A stretch of DNA of 64,000 nucleotides from Streptomyces orinoci (GTDB lineage: Bacteria > Actinomycetota > Actinomycetes > Streptomycetales > Streptomycetaceae): positions 310,001 through 374,000 of the forward strand of contig NZ_PHNC01000006.1 of NCBI RefSeq assembly GCF_003121295.1, read 5' to 3'. Of this stretch, positions 44,842-53,483 are shown piece by piece (positions within the stretch are counted from its first letter, which is position 1; every line of letters starts with the position of its first letter). The notes below the pieces were generated by a model. That model was not told the DNA's origin. It saw only the letters and a list, made by a program, of their open reading frames with translations, and did not search any database. The position numbers and the translations under genes are program-made.

Positions 44842-45383
44842 CCCCGGAGGAACTCGAGGCCGCCCGCGACCGGTTGGTTCCGGATGTGGTCGCGGACGGC
44901 CTCCGGGTGCTCTTCTGCGGCATCAACCCGGGGCTGATGTCCGCCGCCACCGGCCACCACTTCGCCCGGCCGGGCAACCGCTTCTGGCCCGTACTGCACG
45001 CTTCCGGTTTCACTCCCCGGCGGCTACTGCCGTCCGAGGAACGGGAGTTGCTCGACCACGGCCTGGGCATCACCAATGTGGTCGCCCGGGCCTCGGCGCG
45101 CGCCGACGAGCTGAGCGAGGTGGAGTTCCGCGAGGGCGGGCGCATCCTCACCGAGAAAGTGCGGCTGCTGCGCCCGCGCTGGCTGGCGGTGGTGGGGATC
45201 ACCGCGTACCGGGTCGCCTTCGAGGACCGCAAGGCCAGAATCGGCCCCCAGCAGCGGACGATCGGCGATACCCGGATATGGGTACTCCCCAATCCCTCGG
45301 GTCTGAACGCCCATTGGACCCTGGAGACCATGGCGGAGGAGTTCGCCCGGCTCCGCGAGGCCGCGGACCGGAGCGGCGAGTAG
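44838..45383 (+). CDS. mug: Mismatch-specific uracil-DNA glycosylase (Mug/TDG family)
   Basis: The protein has the Mug/TDG motif GINPG (LRVLFCGINPGLMSA) and the C-terminal NPSGLNAHW, so it should remove uracil or other bases from G:U/G:T mismatches. The family N-terminus (TPEELEAARDRLVPDVVADG) continues in frame up to 44838, where only CTG is available, overlapping the purB stop as CTGA; this would give 181 residues. The first conventional alternative is TTG 44874 (169 residues), which cuts off conserved sequence. Confidence 0.85.
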   Translation: MTPEELEAARDRLVPDVVADGLRVLFCGINPGLMSAATGHHFARPGNRFWPVLHASGFTPRRLLPSEERELLDHGLGITNVVARASARADELSEVEFREGGRILTEKVRLLRPRWLAVVGITAYRVAFEDRKARIGPQQRTIGDTRIWVLPNPSGLNAHWTLETMAEEFARLREAADRSGE

Positions 45384-45390
45384 GCCGTGC

Positions 45391-45410
45391 GGCTCCACCG
45401 CGCGGGAGCC
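45391..45410 (+). terminator. Hairpin after mug
   Basis: GGCTCC pairs with GGAGCC around an 8-base loop, 8 bases after the mug stop. Confidence 0.45.
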
Positions 45411-45610
45411 TGACCTTTGCGCTTGCCCTGGCCGCGAAGACCGCGAGCAGCGGACGGCCCGGCCCGCTGGGTCGTACATCCCGGCTCGCGGTGGCGCTCG
45501 CGCTCACGCCGGCCCACCAGCTCAAGGCCCACGCTCCACGCTGCCTGGGCAAGGGCGGCACTCGTTCACCCCCTTCGACAAAGCCACCCAACCTTAACGA
45601 GTACAGCGTT

Positions 45611-45629
45611 TGCCTATAGGTTGTAGGCA
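45611..45629. promoter_or_regulatory. Operator-like inverted repeat before tetR-GDSL operon
   Basis: TGCCTATAGGTTGTAGGCA holds the arms TGCCTA/TAGGCA with a 7-base spacer, 37 bases upstream of the tetR start. A second CATAGGCA half-site follows at about 45642. This fits autorepression by the TetR protein. Confidence 0.6.
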
Positions 45630-45665
45630 GACCCATACTGACCATAGGCACACTGAAGGTAGGTG

Positions 45666-46283
45666 ATGGCTGTGGTTCGGGCAGGACTGAGCCCTGAGCG
45701 CCTGACGCTCGCCGGCGCGGAACTCGCCGATGAGGCCGGTTTCGACCAGGTGACTCTCTCCGCGCTCGCCCGGCGTTTCGGCGTGAAGCCGGCGAGCCTG
45801 TACGCGCATGTGAAGAACTCCCACGAGCTCAAGACCCGGATCGCGCTGTTCGCACTGGAGGAACTCGCCGACCGGGTCGCCGACGCCGTGGCCGGGCGCG
45901 CGGGCAAGGACGCCCTGACGGCCTTCGCCAACGCCTACCGGGACTACGCCCGGGCGTACCCCGGCCGGTACGAGGCAGCGCGGTACCGGCTCGACCCGCA
46001 GACCGCCGCGGCCAGTGCCGGAGTCCGGCATGCACAGATGACACGGGCGATCCTGCGCGGCTACGACCTGGCCGAGCCGGACCAGACGCACGCGGTCCGC
46101 ATGCTGGGCAGCGTCTTCCACGGCTATGCCGCCCTGGAGGCGGCCGGCGCTTTCGACCACACGGACGTCGCCGCTCAGCAGTCCTGGGCCTGGACCCTGG
46201 ACTGCCTCGACACCGCCTTGCGGTGCCGGTCCACGCCCCTGACCGGCAGCCCCACCCCAGGATCAAAAGGCCACAGGCAATGA
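45666..46283 (+). CDS. TetR-family regulator with WHG-type domain
   Basis: The 205-residue protein has a TetR helix-turn-helix (LAGAELADEAGFDQVTLSALARRFGVKPASLYAHVKNSHEL) and a WHG-like C-terminal domain (YRDYARAYPGRYEAARY ... RMLGSVFHGYAALEAAGAF). The next gene starts within its stop (ATGA), so the hydrolase is the likely target. AGGTAGGTG precedes ATG 45666. Confidence 0.92.
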   Translation: MAVVRAGLSPERLTLAGAELADEAGFDQVTLSALARRFGVKPASLYAHVKNSHELKTRIALFALEELADRVADAVAGRAGKDALTAFANAYRDYARAYPGRYEAARYRLDPQTAAASAGVRHAQMTRAILRGYDLAEPDQTHAVRMLGSVFHGYAALEAAGAFDHTDVAAQQSWAWTLDCLDTALRCRSTPLTGSPTPGSKGHRQ

Positions 46284-47458
46284 GCACCGAACAGAACCTG
46301 ATCACCACCCCCCTCACCGCCGGCTTCCTGCGCGGGCACCTCGACGTGGAAGAGACGGCCCATGGCCTGCTGCCGCACCGGCTGCCTGCCCGGGCGCGCC
46401 GCCAGATCCCCGACGACCTGCTGGCCGTGGCCGAGGCCCAGCCCTCCGGGGTCCGGCTGGCCTTCCGTACCAGCGCCACCACCATCCGCCTGGACACCCT
46501 GCCCACCAAGCGCGCCTACCGGGGCTTCCCGCCCCCGCCGGACGGCATCTACGACCTCCTGGTCGATGGCCGCCTCACCGCCCAGGCCACCGTGGACGGC
46601 GGGAATCTGCGCACCATCACCGATATGCGGACCCAGACTGCGGAATTCACCCCGGGCCCCGCCGGCACCGCCCACTTCACCGACCTCCCCGCCGGGGAGA
46701 AGGACATCGAGATCTGGCTCCCGCACACGGAGATCACCGAGGTCATCGCCCTGCGCACCGATGCCCCCGTCGAGCCCGCCCCGGACCGAGGGCGCCGGGT
46801 GTGGCTGCACCATGGCAGCTCCATCAGCCATGGCTCCAACGCCGTCTTCCCCAGCGCCATCTGGCCCGCGCTGGCCGCCTCCGCAGGCGATGTGGAGCTG
46901 ATCAATCTCGGATTCGGCGGCAGCGCACTGGTGGACCCGTTCACCGCCCGCGCGATGCGCGACACCCCCGCGGATCTGATCAGCCTCAAGCTCGGCATCA
47001 ACGTCGTCAACAGCGACGCCATGCGCCTGCGCGCCTTCGTCCCCGCCATCCACGGCTTCCTCGACACCATCCGCGAGGGCCACCCCACAACCCCCTTGCT
47101 CCTGATCTCCCCCCTCCTGTGTCCGACCCATGAGAACACCCCCGGACCTCTTATGCCGGACCTGTCCAGTGGAACCCTGAAGTTCAGGGCCACCGGTGAT
47201 CCGGCCGAGACCGCCGCCGGGCGGCTGACGCTCACGATCGTCCGTGAGGTCCTGGCCGACATCGTCAAGCAGCGGTCCGTCGAAGATCACAACCTCCACT
47301 ACCTCGACGGACTCGACCTCTACGGCGAGAGCGACCACGACGAGTTCCCGCTGCCGGACGCGGTCCACCCCAGCCCCGAAGGACACCGCCGCATCGGCGA
47401 GAACTTCGCCAGGCTGGTCTTCGCGGACCATGGGCCCTTCGCCATCACGACCGGCTGA
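46280..47458 (+). CDS. SGNH/GDSL hydrolase with N-terminal carbohydrate-esterase-like domain
   Basis: The 392-residue protein has a beta-rich N-terminal region (VRLAFRTSATTIRLDTLPTKRAYRG) and a C-terminal SGNH hydrolase with the nucleophile in LHHGSSISHGSN, the Gly/Asn in NLGFGGSALVDP and LKLGINVVN, and DAVHPSPEGH. The layout is that of two-domain carbohydrate esterases. No signal peptide is seen. It is translationally coupled to the TetR gene. Confidence 0.85.
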   Translation: MSTEQNLITTPLTAGFLRGHLDVEETAHGLLPHRLPARARRQIPDDLLAVAEAQPSGVRLAFRTSATTIRLDTLPTKRAYRGFPPPPDGIYDLLVDGRLTAQATVDGGNLRTITDMRTQTAEFTPGPAGTAHFTDLPAGEKDIEIWLPHTEITEVIALRTDAPVEPAPDRGRRVWLHHGSSISHGSNAVFPSAIWPALAASAGDVELINLGFGGSALVDPFTARAMRDTPADLISLKLGINVVNSDAMRLRAFVPAIHGFLDTIREGHPTTPLLLISPLLCPTHENTPGPLMPDLSSGTLKFRATGDPAETAAGRLTLTIVREVLADIVKQRSVEDHNLHYLDGLDLYGESDHDEFPLPDAVHPSPEGHRRIGENFARLVFADHGPFAITTG

Positions 47459-47668
47459 CCCGGATCACCCCGCGCCCGGCGGGGAGAGCGGCTTTTCCAG
47501 TTCCGAGACGTGCGCAGCACGGGCCACCGGCTCATACGAAGCGGACCGCAGCCGGCGCCGACAGCCGCCCGGCAGGCGAGCAACCGCAGGTACCCCCCTC
47601 CCCACCTTCATCCCCACCCACTACCATCCGGTAGGCAAAGCAGGCGCAAAGCGGAGGAGGCGGCGATC

Positions 47669-48826
47669 TTGGGGCGGCTCACCGGCGGGGACCCGTCCCT
47701 GCTGCGGCGAATAAATTCGGCCGTGGTGCTGCACGCACTGCGGGCCGCGGCATCGCCCACGCTCAGCGAGCTGGTCAAGGCGACCGGCCTGTCCCGTCCC
47801 ACGGTCGAGGGCGTGGTGGAGGGCCTGATCGCCACCGGTCTGGTGACCGAGGCCTCCGCCGACGAGGGCGCCGCCCGGCGCCAGGGCCGCCCCGCGCGGA
47901 GGTTCCGCTTCCGGGTGGAGGCCGGCCATCTGCTGGGCATCGAGATCGGCCCGCACCGTGTGGCGGTGCTGCTGGCCGACCTCAGCGGCCGGATTCTGGG
48001 CGCCGAGTCGGCCGAGGTCTCCGAGTCCGCCCCCGCCGAGCAGCGGCTGGCGCGGGTGGACGGGGCCGTCACCGCCCTGCTGGAGCGGACCGGGGTGGCG
48101 TGCGGTTCGCTGCGCGCGGTGGGCGTGGCCACCCCTGGCATCGTGGAGGCGGACGGGACCGTACGGCTGGGCACCGCGCTGCCGGGCTGGACCGGACTGC
48201 CGCTGGGTGAGCGGCTGCGCTCGGCCTTCCACTGCCCGGTGCTGGTGGAGAACGACGCCAACGCGGCCGCGGTGGCCGAGCATTGGAAGGGCGCGGCCAC
48301 CGGCTCGGACGATGTGGTGTTTGTGCTGGCCGGACTGAGCCCGGGGGCCGGTTCCCTGATCGGCGGCCGGCTGCACCGCGGCTTCGGGGGCGCGGCGGGC
48401 GAGATCGGCGCCCTGCATCTGCTGGGCCGGGAGGCCACCCCGGAAGAGGTGCTGTCCACCACCGGCGAACCGCTGCACCCCCTGGACGAGGCCCAGGTGG
48501 CCCGGGTGTTCACCCGGGCCGGAGCGGGCGACGAGCAGGCGGAGGCCGCGGTCCGGCGCTATCTGCGGCGGCTGGTGCACGATGTGGCGGCCCTGGTGCT
48601 GGCGCTGGACCCGGAACTTGTGGTGGTCGGCGGCTGGGCGGCCGGCCTGCGGGGACTGCTGGATCCCCTGCGCACCGAGCTGGCCCGTTACTGCCTGCGG
48701 CCACCGCGGGTGGTGCAGTCGCTCCTGGGCGACTCGGCGGTGGCCACCGGCGCTCTGCGGCTGGCCCTGGACCACCTGGAAGAGGAACTGTTCGCCGTGG
48801 AGAGCACCCCGACCGCCCGCCGGTAG
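47669..48826 (+). CDS. ROK-family transcriptional regulator
   Basis: The 385-residue protein has a winged helix (SAVVLHALRAAASPTLSELVKATGLSRPTVEGVVEGLIATGLV) and a ROK sugar-kinase-like domain (GIEIGPHRVAVLLADLSG, VENDANAAAVAEHW, GFGGAAGEIGALHL). The zinc-binding CxCGxxGC segment is missing, as in many ROK repressors without kinase activity. TTG 47669 with GGAGGAGG upstream is the best start, since conservation begins there. Its sugar ligand and target are unknown. Confidence 0.85.
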   Translation: MGRLTGGDPSLLRRINSAVVLHALRAAASPTLSELVKATGLSRPTVEGVVEGLIATGLVTEASADEGAARRQGRPARRFRFRVEAGHLLGIEIGPHRVAVLLADLSGRILGAESAEVSESAPAEQRLARVDGAVTALLERTGVACGSLRAVGVATPGIVEADGTVRLGTALPGWTGLPLGERLRSAFHCPVLVENDANAAAVAEHWKGAATGSDDVVFVLAGLSPGAGSLIGGRLHRGFGGAAGEIGALHLLGREATPEEVLSTTGEPLHPLDEAQVARVFTRAGAGDEQAEAAVRRYLRRLVHDVAALVLALDPELVVVGGWAAGLRGLLDPLRTELARYCLRPPRVVQSLLGDSAVATGALRLALDHLEEELFAVESTPTARR

Positions 48827-48884
48827 GCGCTGCCCGGCAGCGAGCGGCCCAGCACTCCGGTCGCAAGTCGCGTGCGGACCATGG

Positions 48885-48928
48885 GTGGTTGCTCGCGCAG
48901 TTCCCCGCGCCCCTTACGGGGCGCTCCG
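48885..48928. repeat. Dispersed Streptomyces intergenic repeat with hairpin
   Basis: The sequence TTGCTCGCGCAGTTCCCCGC followed by GCGCCCC-TTAC-GGGGCGC (48907-48924) is of a type that recurs in Streptomyces intergenic regions. Here it lies between the convergent ROK and GntR genes and could act as a terminator for both. Confidence 0.65.
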
Positions 48929-48930
48929 AC

Positions 48931-49686
48931 TCAGCCCGCCAGCACCGCCGGCACCGCCTCCGCCGCCCCGTTGTCACCGAAGGTCAGCCGGCAGGTATCG
49001 GCCCGGTAGGTGGCCACCGCCACCGCGGCGGTGCGCCCACCCGCGAAGTACCGCGTGGTGACCACCAGCACCGGCGCCCCCGGAAGCCGGTCCAGCTGCT
49101 TGGCGTCGTCCGCCCGGGCCGACCCCAGTTCCACCGCCTGGTCCTGGCCGTCCGGCCGGAGGTCCTCCAGCTCCCGCAGCACCAGCCGGGCCCGGGCCGC
49201 GCCCGGCAGCCCCTCCGGCACGCTGAGCCCGGGCACGCTCTCCACCGGGACATAGAGCAACTCGGCGGCCACCGGCTGCCCATGAGTCTTGCGGATGCGC
49301 CGCACCACCTGCACGGTCTCCCCCGCGGCAGTGCCCAGCAGCCGGGCCACGGCCGTCGGCGGAACCGCCTCGTCCGCATCCACCGGCTGCCAGCCATCGG
49401 CCGCCGTACCGGGCCGTCCATGCGCGGAATCGCCGACGGCCACCCCCATCCGGGGCGGCGCCACGGTGGTGCCGACGCCACGCCGCCGCTGGAGGCGGCC
49501 CTCCAGCTCCAGTTGCTCCAGGGCCTGACGGAGGGTGGCCCGGGCCACGCCGAAACGGGCCGCCAGCTCACGCTCGTTGGGCAGGATCTCACCGACCGCG
49601 AACTCGGAGTCGAGCGCGTCACTGAGCACGGTCTTCAGGTGCCAGTACTTCGGTTCCGGCGCCGTTTCCAGCTGCGTGGTCCCCAC
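48931..49686 (-). CDS. GntR/HutC-family transcriptional regulator
   Basis: The 251-residue protein has an N-terminal GntR winged helix (HLKTVLSDALDSEFAVGEILPNERELAARFGVARATLRQALEQLELEGRLQRRRGVGTTV) and a UTRA-type effector domain ending in FGDNGAAE. The UTRA domain usually binds amino sugars or sugar phosphates. GTG 49686 has GGAGGGTGAGG upstream. It converges with the ROK gene; the target is unknown. Confidence 0.9.
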   Translation of the reverse strand: MGTTQLETAPEPKYWHLKTVLSDALDSEFAVGEILPNERELAARFGVARATLRQALEQLELEGRLQRRRGVGTTVAPPRMGVAVGDSAHGRPGTAADGWQPVDADEAVPPTAVARLLGTAAGETVQVVRRIRKTHGQPVAAELLYVPVESVPGLSVPEGLPGAARARLVLRELEDLRPDGQDQAVELGSARADDAKQLDRLPGAPVLVVTTRYFAGGRTAAVAVATYRADTCRLTFGDNGAAEAVPAVLAG

Positions 49687-49857
49687 CCTCACCCTCCGCA
49701 AAGGCTTTTCGCGTGCTTCTTTATTAAAGGTTGTTGCAGTATGCCTGTGACCATAGGACGGTGTGCCCACTTGGTCAAGACCAATGCGGGCACCCAGCAG
49801 TGGTGTTGTGAGAACGGGACCGGCACACCGGCCCAAAACCAGGAGATTTTCATCCAG

Positions 49858-50739
49858 TTACGGCAGCACATTGCCCAACTTGTCCGGATTGCGCACCACA
49901 TAGATTTCGGCCACCCGGCCCTCGCGGATCTCCAGGCTGACCACCGAGTCCACCCGCCCGTCCATCAGCACCAGCAGCGCGGGCCCCGCGTTGGCCTCGA
50001 TCAGACGGACCTCGGCCCCCGTCACACCCCCGGCGACCCCCAGCACAAAGCGGGCCACCTTGTCCGCGCTCTCCACCGGCCGCAGCGCCGCCCTGATCCT
50101 GCCGCCGCCGTCGCTGGTCAACCGCACATCCGGAGCCAGCAGTTCCAGCATTTCCGCCAGGCTGCCGCCGGTGGCCGCGGCCAGAAACCGCTCGGTGAGG
50201 GCGCGGCGTTGCGCCGGGTCCACGTCGAACCGCCTTCTGCGCTCCTCCACATGACGCCGGGCCCGCCCGGCGAGCTGCCGTACGGCCGCCTCCGAGCGGC
50301 CCAGGGTGACGGCGATCTCCTGGTAGGGAAAGCCGAATGCCTCCCGGAGCACAAACACCGCGCGCTCCAGCGGGGAGAGCGACTCCAGGACCACCAGCAC
50401 CGCCACCGAGACCGTGTCGGCCAGCACGGCCCGCTGCTCGCTGTCGGGCGCCTCCGGCCCGAAGCCGGTGAGCACCGGTTCCGGCAGCCAGGGCCCGACA
50501 TAGGACTCCCGCCGCGCCTGCGACTGGCGCAGCCGGTCGATGGCCAGGCGGGTGGTGATACGCACCAGATAGCCGCGGGCGTCGCGGACCTCCGCCCGGT
50601 CGGCGCCGGACCAGCGCAGCCACGCCTCCTGGACCACGTCCTCCGCGTCGGCGGCCCGGCCCAGCATCCGGTAGGCCACCCCGGTCAGGGTGGAGCGCTG
50701 TTCCTCGAAGGCGTCCAGAAGGTCGTTTCCGCTCGTCAC
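49858..50739 (-). CDS. ECF41-type sigma factor (SigJ-like) with SnoaL-like C-terminal domain
   Basis: The 293-residue protein has sigma region 2 (YRMLGRAADAEDVVQEAWLRW) and region 4 (LSPLERAVFVLREAFGFPYQEIAVTLGRSEAAVRQLAGRAR). A SnoaL-like extension follows with the ECF41 marks DGGGR and NPDKL. In this class the C-terminal extension regulates the sigma factor instead of a membrane anti-sigma. The usual COE-family partner gene is not adjacent. GTG 50739 gives the normal N-terminus. Confidence 0.93.
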   Translation of the reverse strand: MTSGNDLLDAFEEQRSTLTGVAYRMLGRAADAEDVVQEAWLRWSGADRAEVRDARGYLVRITTRLAIDRLRQSQARRESYVGPWLPEPVLTGFGPEAPDSEQRAVLADTVSVAVLVVLESLSPLERAVFVLREAFGFPYQEIAVTLGRSEAAVRQLAGRARRHVEERRRRFDVDPAQRRALTERFLAAATGGSLAEMLELLAPDVRLTSDGGGRIRAALRPVESADKVARFVLGVAGGVTGAEVRLIEANAGPALLVLMDGRVDSVVSLEIREGRVAEIYVVRNPDKLGNVLP

Positions 50740-50955
50740 CGGTCCATCCCAGCCGACCGGCGGACCGTTTGTCCAGGTGAGCCGGGGAGCGGTGGGCCGG
50801 CTCCGCCGGGCGGCCGGCGGTCCGGGCGAACCGCCGCCGGTCCAGGTGAACCGGTGACCGGGGAGCGTCCGCAAATCGGTCTACCCAGCGGTAACCGTTG
50901 CTGACATCCTGGCTGGAAACCCGCACCAACCGTACGCGGACGACCGGGAGTTCCC

Positions 50956-51792
50956 ATGGCCCAGGCGCAGAATGTTTCCTTCCCCATCGACACCCGCTTC
51001 GGGCCGCGCACCGCCGAGGTGTACTGCCAGCGGCGGGGCTCCGGCGAGCCCTTGGTGCTGCTGCACGGCATAGGCCACCACCTCCATGCCTGGGACCCGG
51101 TGGTGGACATCCTGGCCGCCGAACGCGAGGTGATCGCCATTGATCTGCCCGGTTTCGGCCGCTCCCCCGCCCTGCCCGAGGGCTCGCCCTACGACCTGCC
51201 GGGCACCGCCACGGTGCTGTGTTCCCTGTTCGATGCCCTGGGACTGGACCGTCCGCATGTGGTGGGCAATTCCCTCGGCGGGCTGCTGGCCCTGCAGTTG
51301 GGGCACGAGAAGCTGGTGCGGTCGGTCACCGCGCTGTCCCCCGCCGGGTTCTGGACCGAGGCCGAACGCCGTTATGCCTTTACGGTGCTGCGGGGCCTGC
51401 GGGTGGGCGCCCTTACCCTGCCGCCCCGGGCCGTGGACCGGATCGCCCGCTCCTCCGCGGGCCGGGCGGCGCTCTCCGGCGCCATCTACGCCCGGCCCGG
51501 GCGCCGTTCATCCGAGGCGGTGATCGCCGAGACCCGGGCGATGCGGGAGGCCACCGGCTTCGAGTCGGTACTGGGCGCCGGCCGGTCGGTGCTCTTTATG
51601 CATGACGTCAGCGAGGTGCCGGTGACCATCGCCTGGGGCAGCAGAGACCGGGTGCTGCTGCGCCGCCAGGGAGTCCGCGCCAAACGCGTGATCCCGGGCG
51701 CCCGGCTGGTCCGGCTGCCCGGCTGCGGGCATGTCCCGATGAACGACGATCCGGCGCTGGTGGCCCGGGTCATCCTGGATACCTCCCGCTGA
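50956..51792 (+). CDS. Alpha/beta-fold hydrolase
   Basis: The 278-residue protein has the oxyanion motif VLLHGIGHHLHAW, nucleophile elbow VGNSLGGLLAL, an Asp in AWGSRDRVLL and a His in GCGHVPMND. No signal peptide is seen. The substrate is unknown. It is divergent from the sigma factor, which may or may not control it. Confidence 0.9.
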   Translation: MAQAQNVSFPIDTRFGPRTAEVYCQRRGSGEPLVLLHGIGHHLHAWDPVVDILAAEREVIAIDLPGFGRSPALPEGSPYDLPGTATVLCSLFDALGLDRPHVVGNSLGGLLALQLGHEKLVRSVTALSPAGFWTEAERRYAFTVLRGLRVGALTLPPRAVDRIARSSAGRAALSGAIYARPGRRSSEAVIAETRAMREATGFESVLGAGRSVLFMHDVSEVPVTIAWGSRDRVLLRRQGVRAKRVIPGARLVRLPGCGHVPMNDDPALVARVILDTSR

Positions 51793-51974
51793 CCGGCCGC
51801 CACCCCCGCACCTCGCACTGAGGCGCCGGAGCCGCCGGCCGGGCCCCACGCCGTCACCGCGGTCGCGCGTCCTGCCGTCGGCACCCGGCCCGTCCTGGCA
51901 GGGTGGTGGCTTCCGGACGTCCTCAAAAGATGCGGCCCCGACGGACGGGGCCCTCGAAGGAGGAGGTTCTCCCC

Positions 51975-52006
51975 AGACGAAGTCCTCGAAAGACGAAGTC
52001 CTCGAA
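51975..52006 (+). repeat. Two copies of a 16-bp direct repeat
   Basis: AGACGAAGTCCTCGAA occurs twice head to tail just before the flavoprotein gene's ribosome site (GGAGG), with a partial copy at about 51953. It could be a leader element or slippage product. Confidence 0.6.
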
Positions 52007-52024
52007 AGTCGGAGGTGCGCTGTC

Positions 52025-53383
52025 ATGACCGAGCAGGTGGATGTCGTCGTCATCGGTATGGGCCCCGGCGGTGAGCAGGTGGCGGGCCGGCTGGCCGAGG
52101 CCGGGCTCAATGTGGTCGGTGTGGAGGCCGAACTGGTCGGCGGCGAGTGCCCGTACTGGGCCTGTGTGCCCACCAAGATGATGATCCGGGCCGGGAACCT
52201 GCTGGCCGAGGCCCGGCGGGTGCCCGGCATGGCGGGCACCGCCGAGGTCCGCGCCGACTGGTCGCCGGTGGCCGCCCGGATCCGGGACGAGGCCACCGAC
52301 GACTGGAACGACCGGGTCGCCGCGGACCGGTTCACCGACAAGGGCGGCCGGCTGGTACGCGGCCGGGGCCGGCTGGACGGGCCGGGCCGGGTGACCGTCG
52401 GCGAGCAGAGCTTCGAGGCCCGGCACGGGGTGGTGATCGCCACCGGCAGCCGTCCGCAGATCCCTCCGGTGCCGGGCCTGGCCGAGGTCCCTTACTGGAC
52501 CAACCGGGACGCCATCGCCGCCAAGGAGCCGCCGCGCTCCCTGCTGGTGCTCGGCGGCGGCGCGGTCGGGCTGGAACTCGCCCAGCTCTACGCCCGGTTC
52601 GGCACCGCGGTCACCGTGGTGGAGGCGATGGACGGACTGCTTCCGGCCGATGAGCCGGAGGCCGGCGCCCTGCTGGCCGAGGTGCTGGAGGGCGAGGGAA
52701 TCACCCTGCGTACCGGCGCCAGGGCAGTCCAGGCCCGGCACGACGGCGAGGAGTTCGGCCTGGCGCTGGAGAGCGGCGAGGAGCTGACCGCCCAGCAGCT
52801 GCTGGTGGCCACCGGACGCCGCGCCGACCTGGCCGAACTCGGCCTGGAGACGGTGGGGTTGGACCCGGGCGCGCACACCCTGTCCACCGATGGCCATCTG
52901 CTGGCCGCCCCGGGGCTGTGGGCGGTGGGTGATGTGACCGGGCACGGGGCGTTCACCCATGTCGCCATGTACGAGGCGGAGATCGTCTGCCGGGCGGTGC
53001 TGGGCGAGCCGGGCCCGCCCGCCGACTACCGGGCGCTGCCCCGGGTGACCTTCACCGACCCGGAGGTGGGCGCGGTGGGCCTGACCGAACGGCAGGCCCG
53101 GGACAAGGGTCTGCGGGTACGTACCGGCATGTCCCGGCTGCCCTCCTCGGCACGCGGCTGGATCCACAAGACCGGCAACGAGGGCCTGTACAAGCTGGTG
53201 GCGGACGAGGACCGGGGAGTGCTGCTGGGGGCGACCGCCATGGGCCCGGCGGGCGGTGAGGTGCTCTACGGACTGGCGGTGGCGGTCCAGGCGGAGGTAC
53301 CGGTGGAAACCCTGCGCCATATGATCTTCGCCTATCCCACCTTCCACCGGGGCGTGGAGGACGCCCTGCGCGACCTGGGGTGA
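52025..53383 (+). CDS. Pyridine nucleotide-disulfide oxidoreductase (class I flavoprotein)
   Basis: The 452-residue protein has the FAD motif VVIGMGPGGEQVAG, the redox Cys pair in GGECPYWACVPTK, the NAD(P) motif LVLGGGAVGLELAQLYARFG and the C-terminal YPTFHRGVED with catalytic His and Glu. It is related to dihydrolipoamide dehydrogenase and mercuric reductase, but the CPYWAC disulfide differs from the usual CLNVGC. The substrate is not known. It may instead act on a low-molecular-weight thiol or quinone. Confidence 0.9.
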   Translation: MTEQVDVVVIGMGPGGEQVAGRLAEAGLNVVGVEAELVGGECPYWACVPTKMMIRAGNLLAEARRVPGMAGTAEVRADWSPVAARIRDEATDDWNDRVAADRFTDKGGRLVRGRGRLDGPGRVTVGEQSFEARHGVVIATGSRPQIPPVPGLAEVPYWTNRDAIAAKEPPRSLLVLGGGAVGLELAQLYARFGTAVTVVEAMDGLLPADEPEAGALLAEVLEGEGITLRTGARAVQARHDGEEFGLALESGEELTAQQLLVATGRRADLAELGLETVGLDPGAHTLSTDGHLLAAPGLWAVGDVTGHGAFTHVAMYEAEIVCRAVLGEPGPPADYRALPRVTFTDPEVGAVGLTERQARDKGLRVRTGMSRLPSSARGWIHKTGNEGLYKLVADEDRGVLLGATAMGPAGGEVLYGLAVAVQAEVPVETLRHMIFAYPTFHRGVEDALRDLG

Positions 53384-53483
53384 GCCGGGCCGGTCCGGTG
53401 ATGGGAAGCGGGCAAAAGCGGCCTTTACCCATCGGACACAGAACGTTCGTGATCACGCAACACCGCTTGGTCAGGGTGGACCC

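Noticed and set aside
48283-50904. 873-codon plus-strand frame across ROK end, GntR and sigma factor genes
   Set aside because: It runs antisense to two well-supported genes and has no similarity to a known protein.
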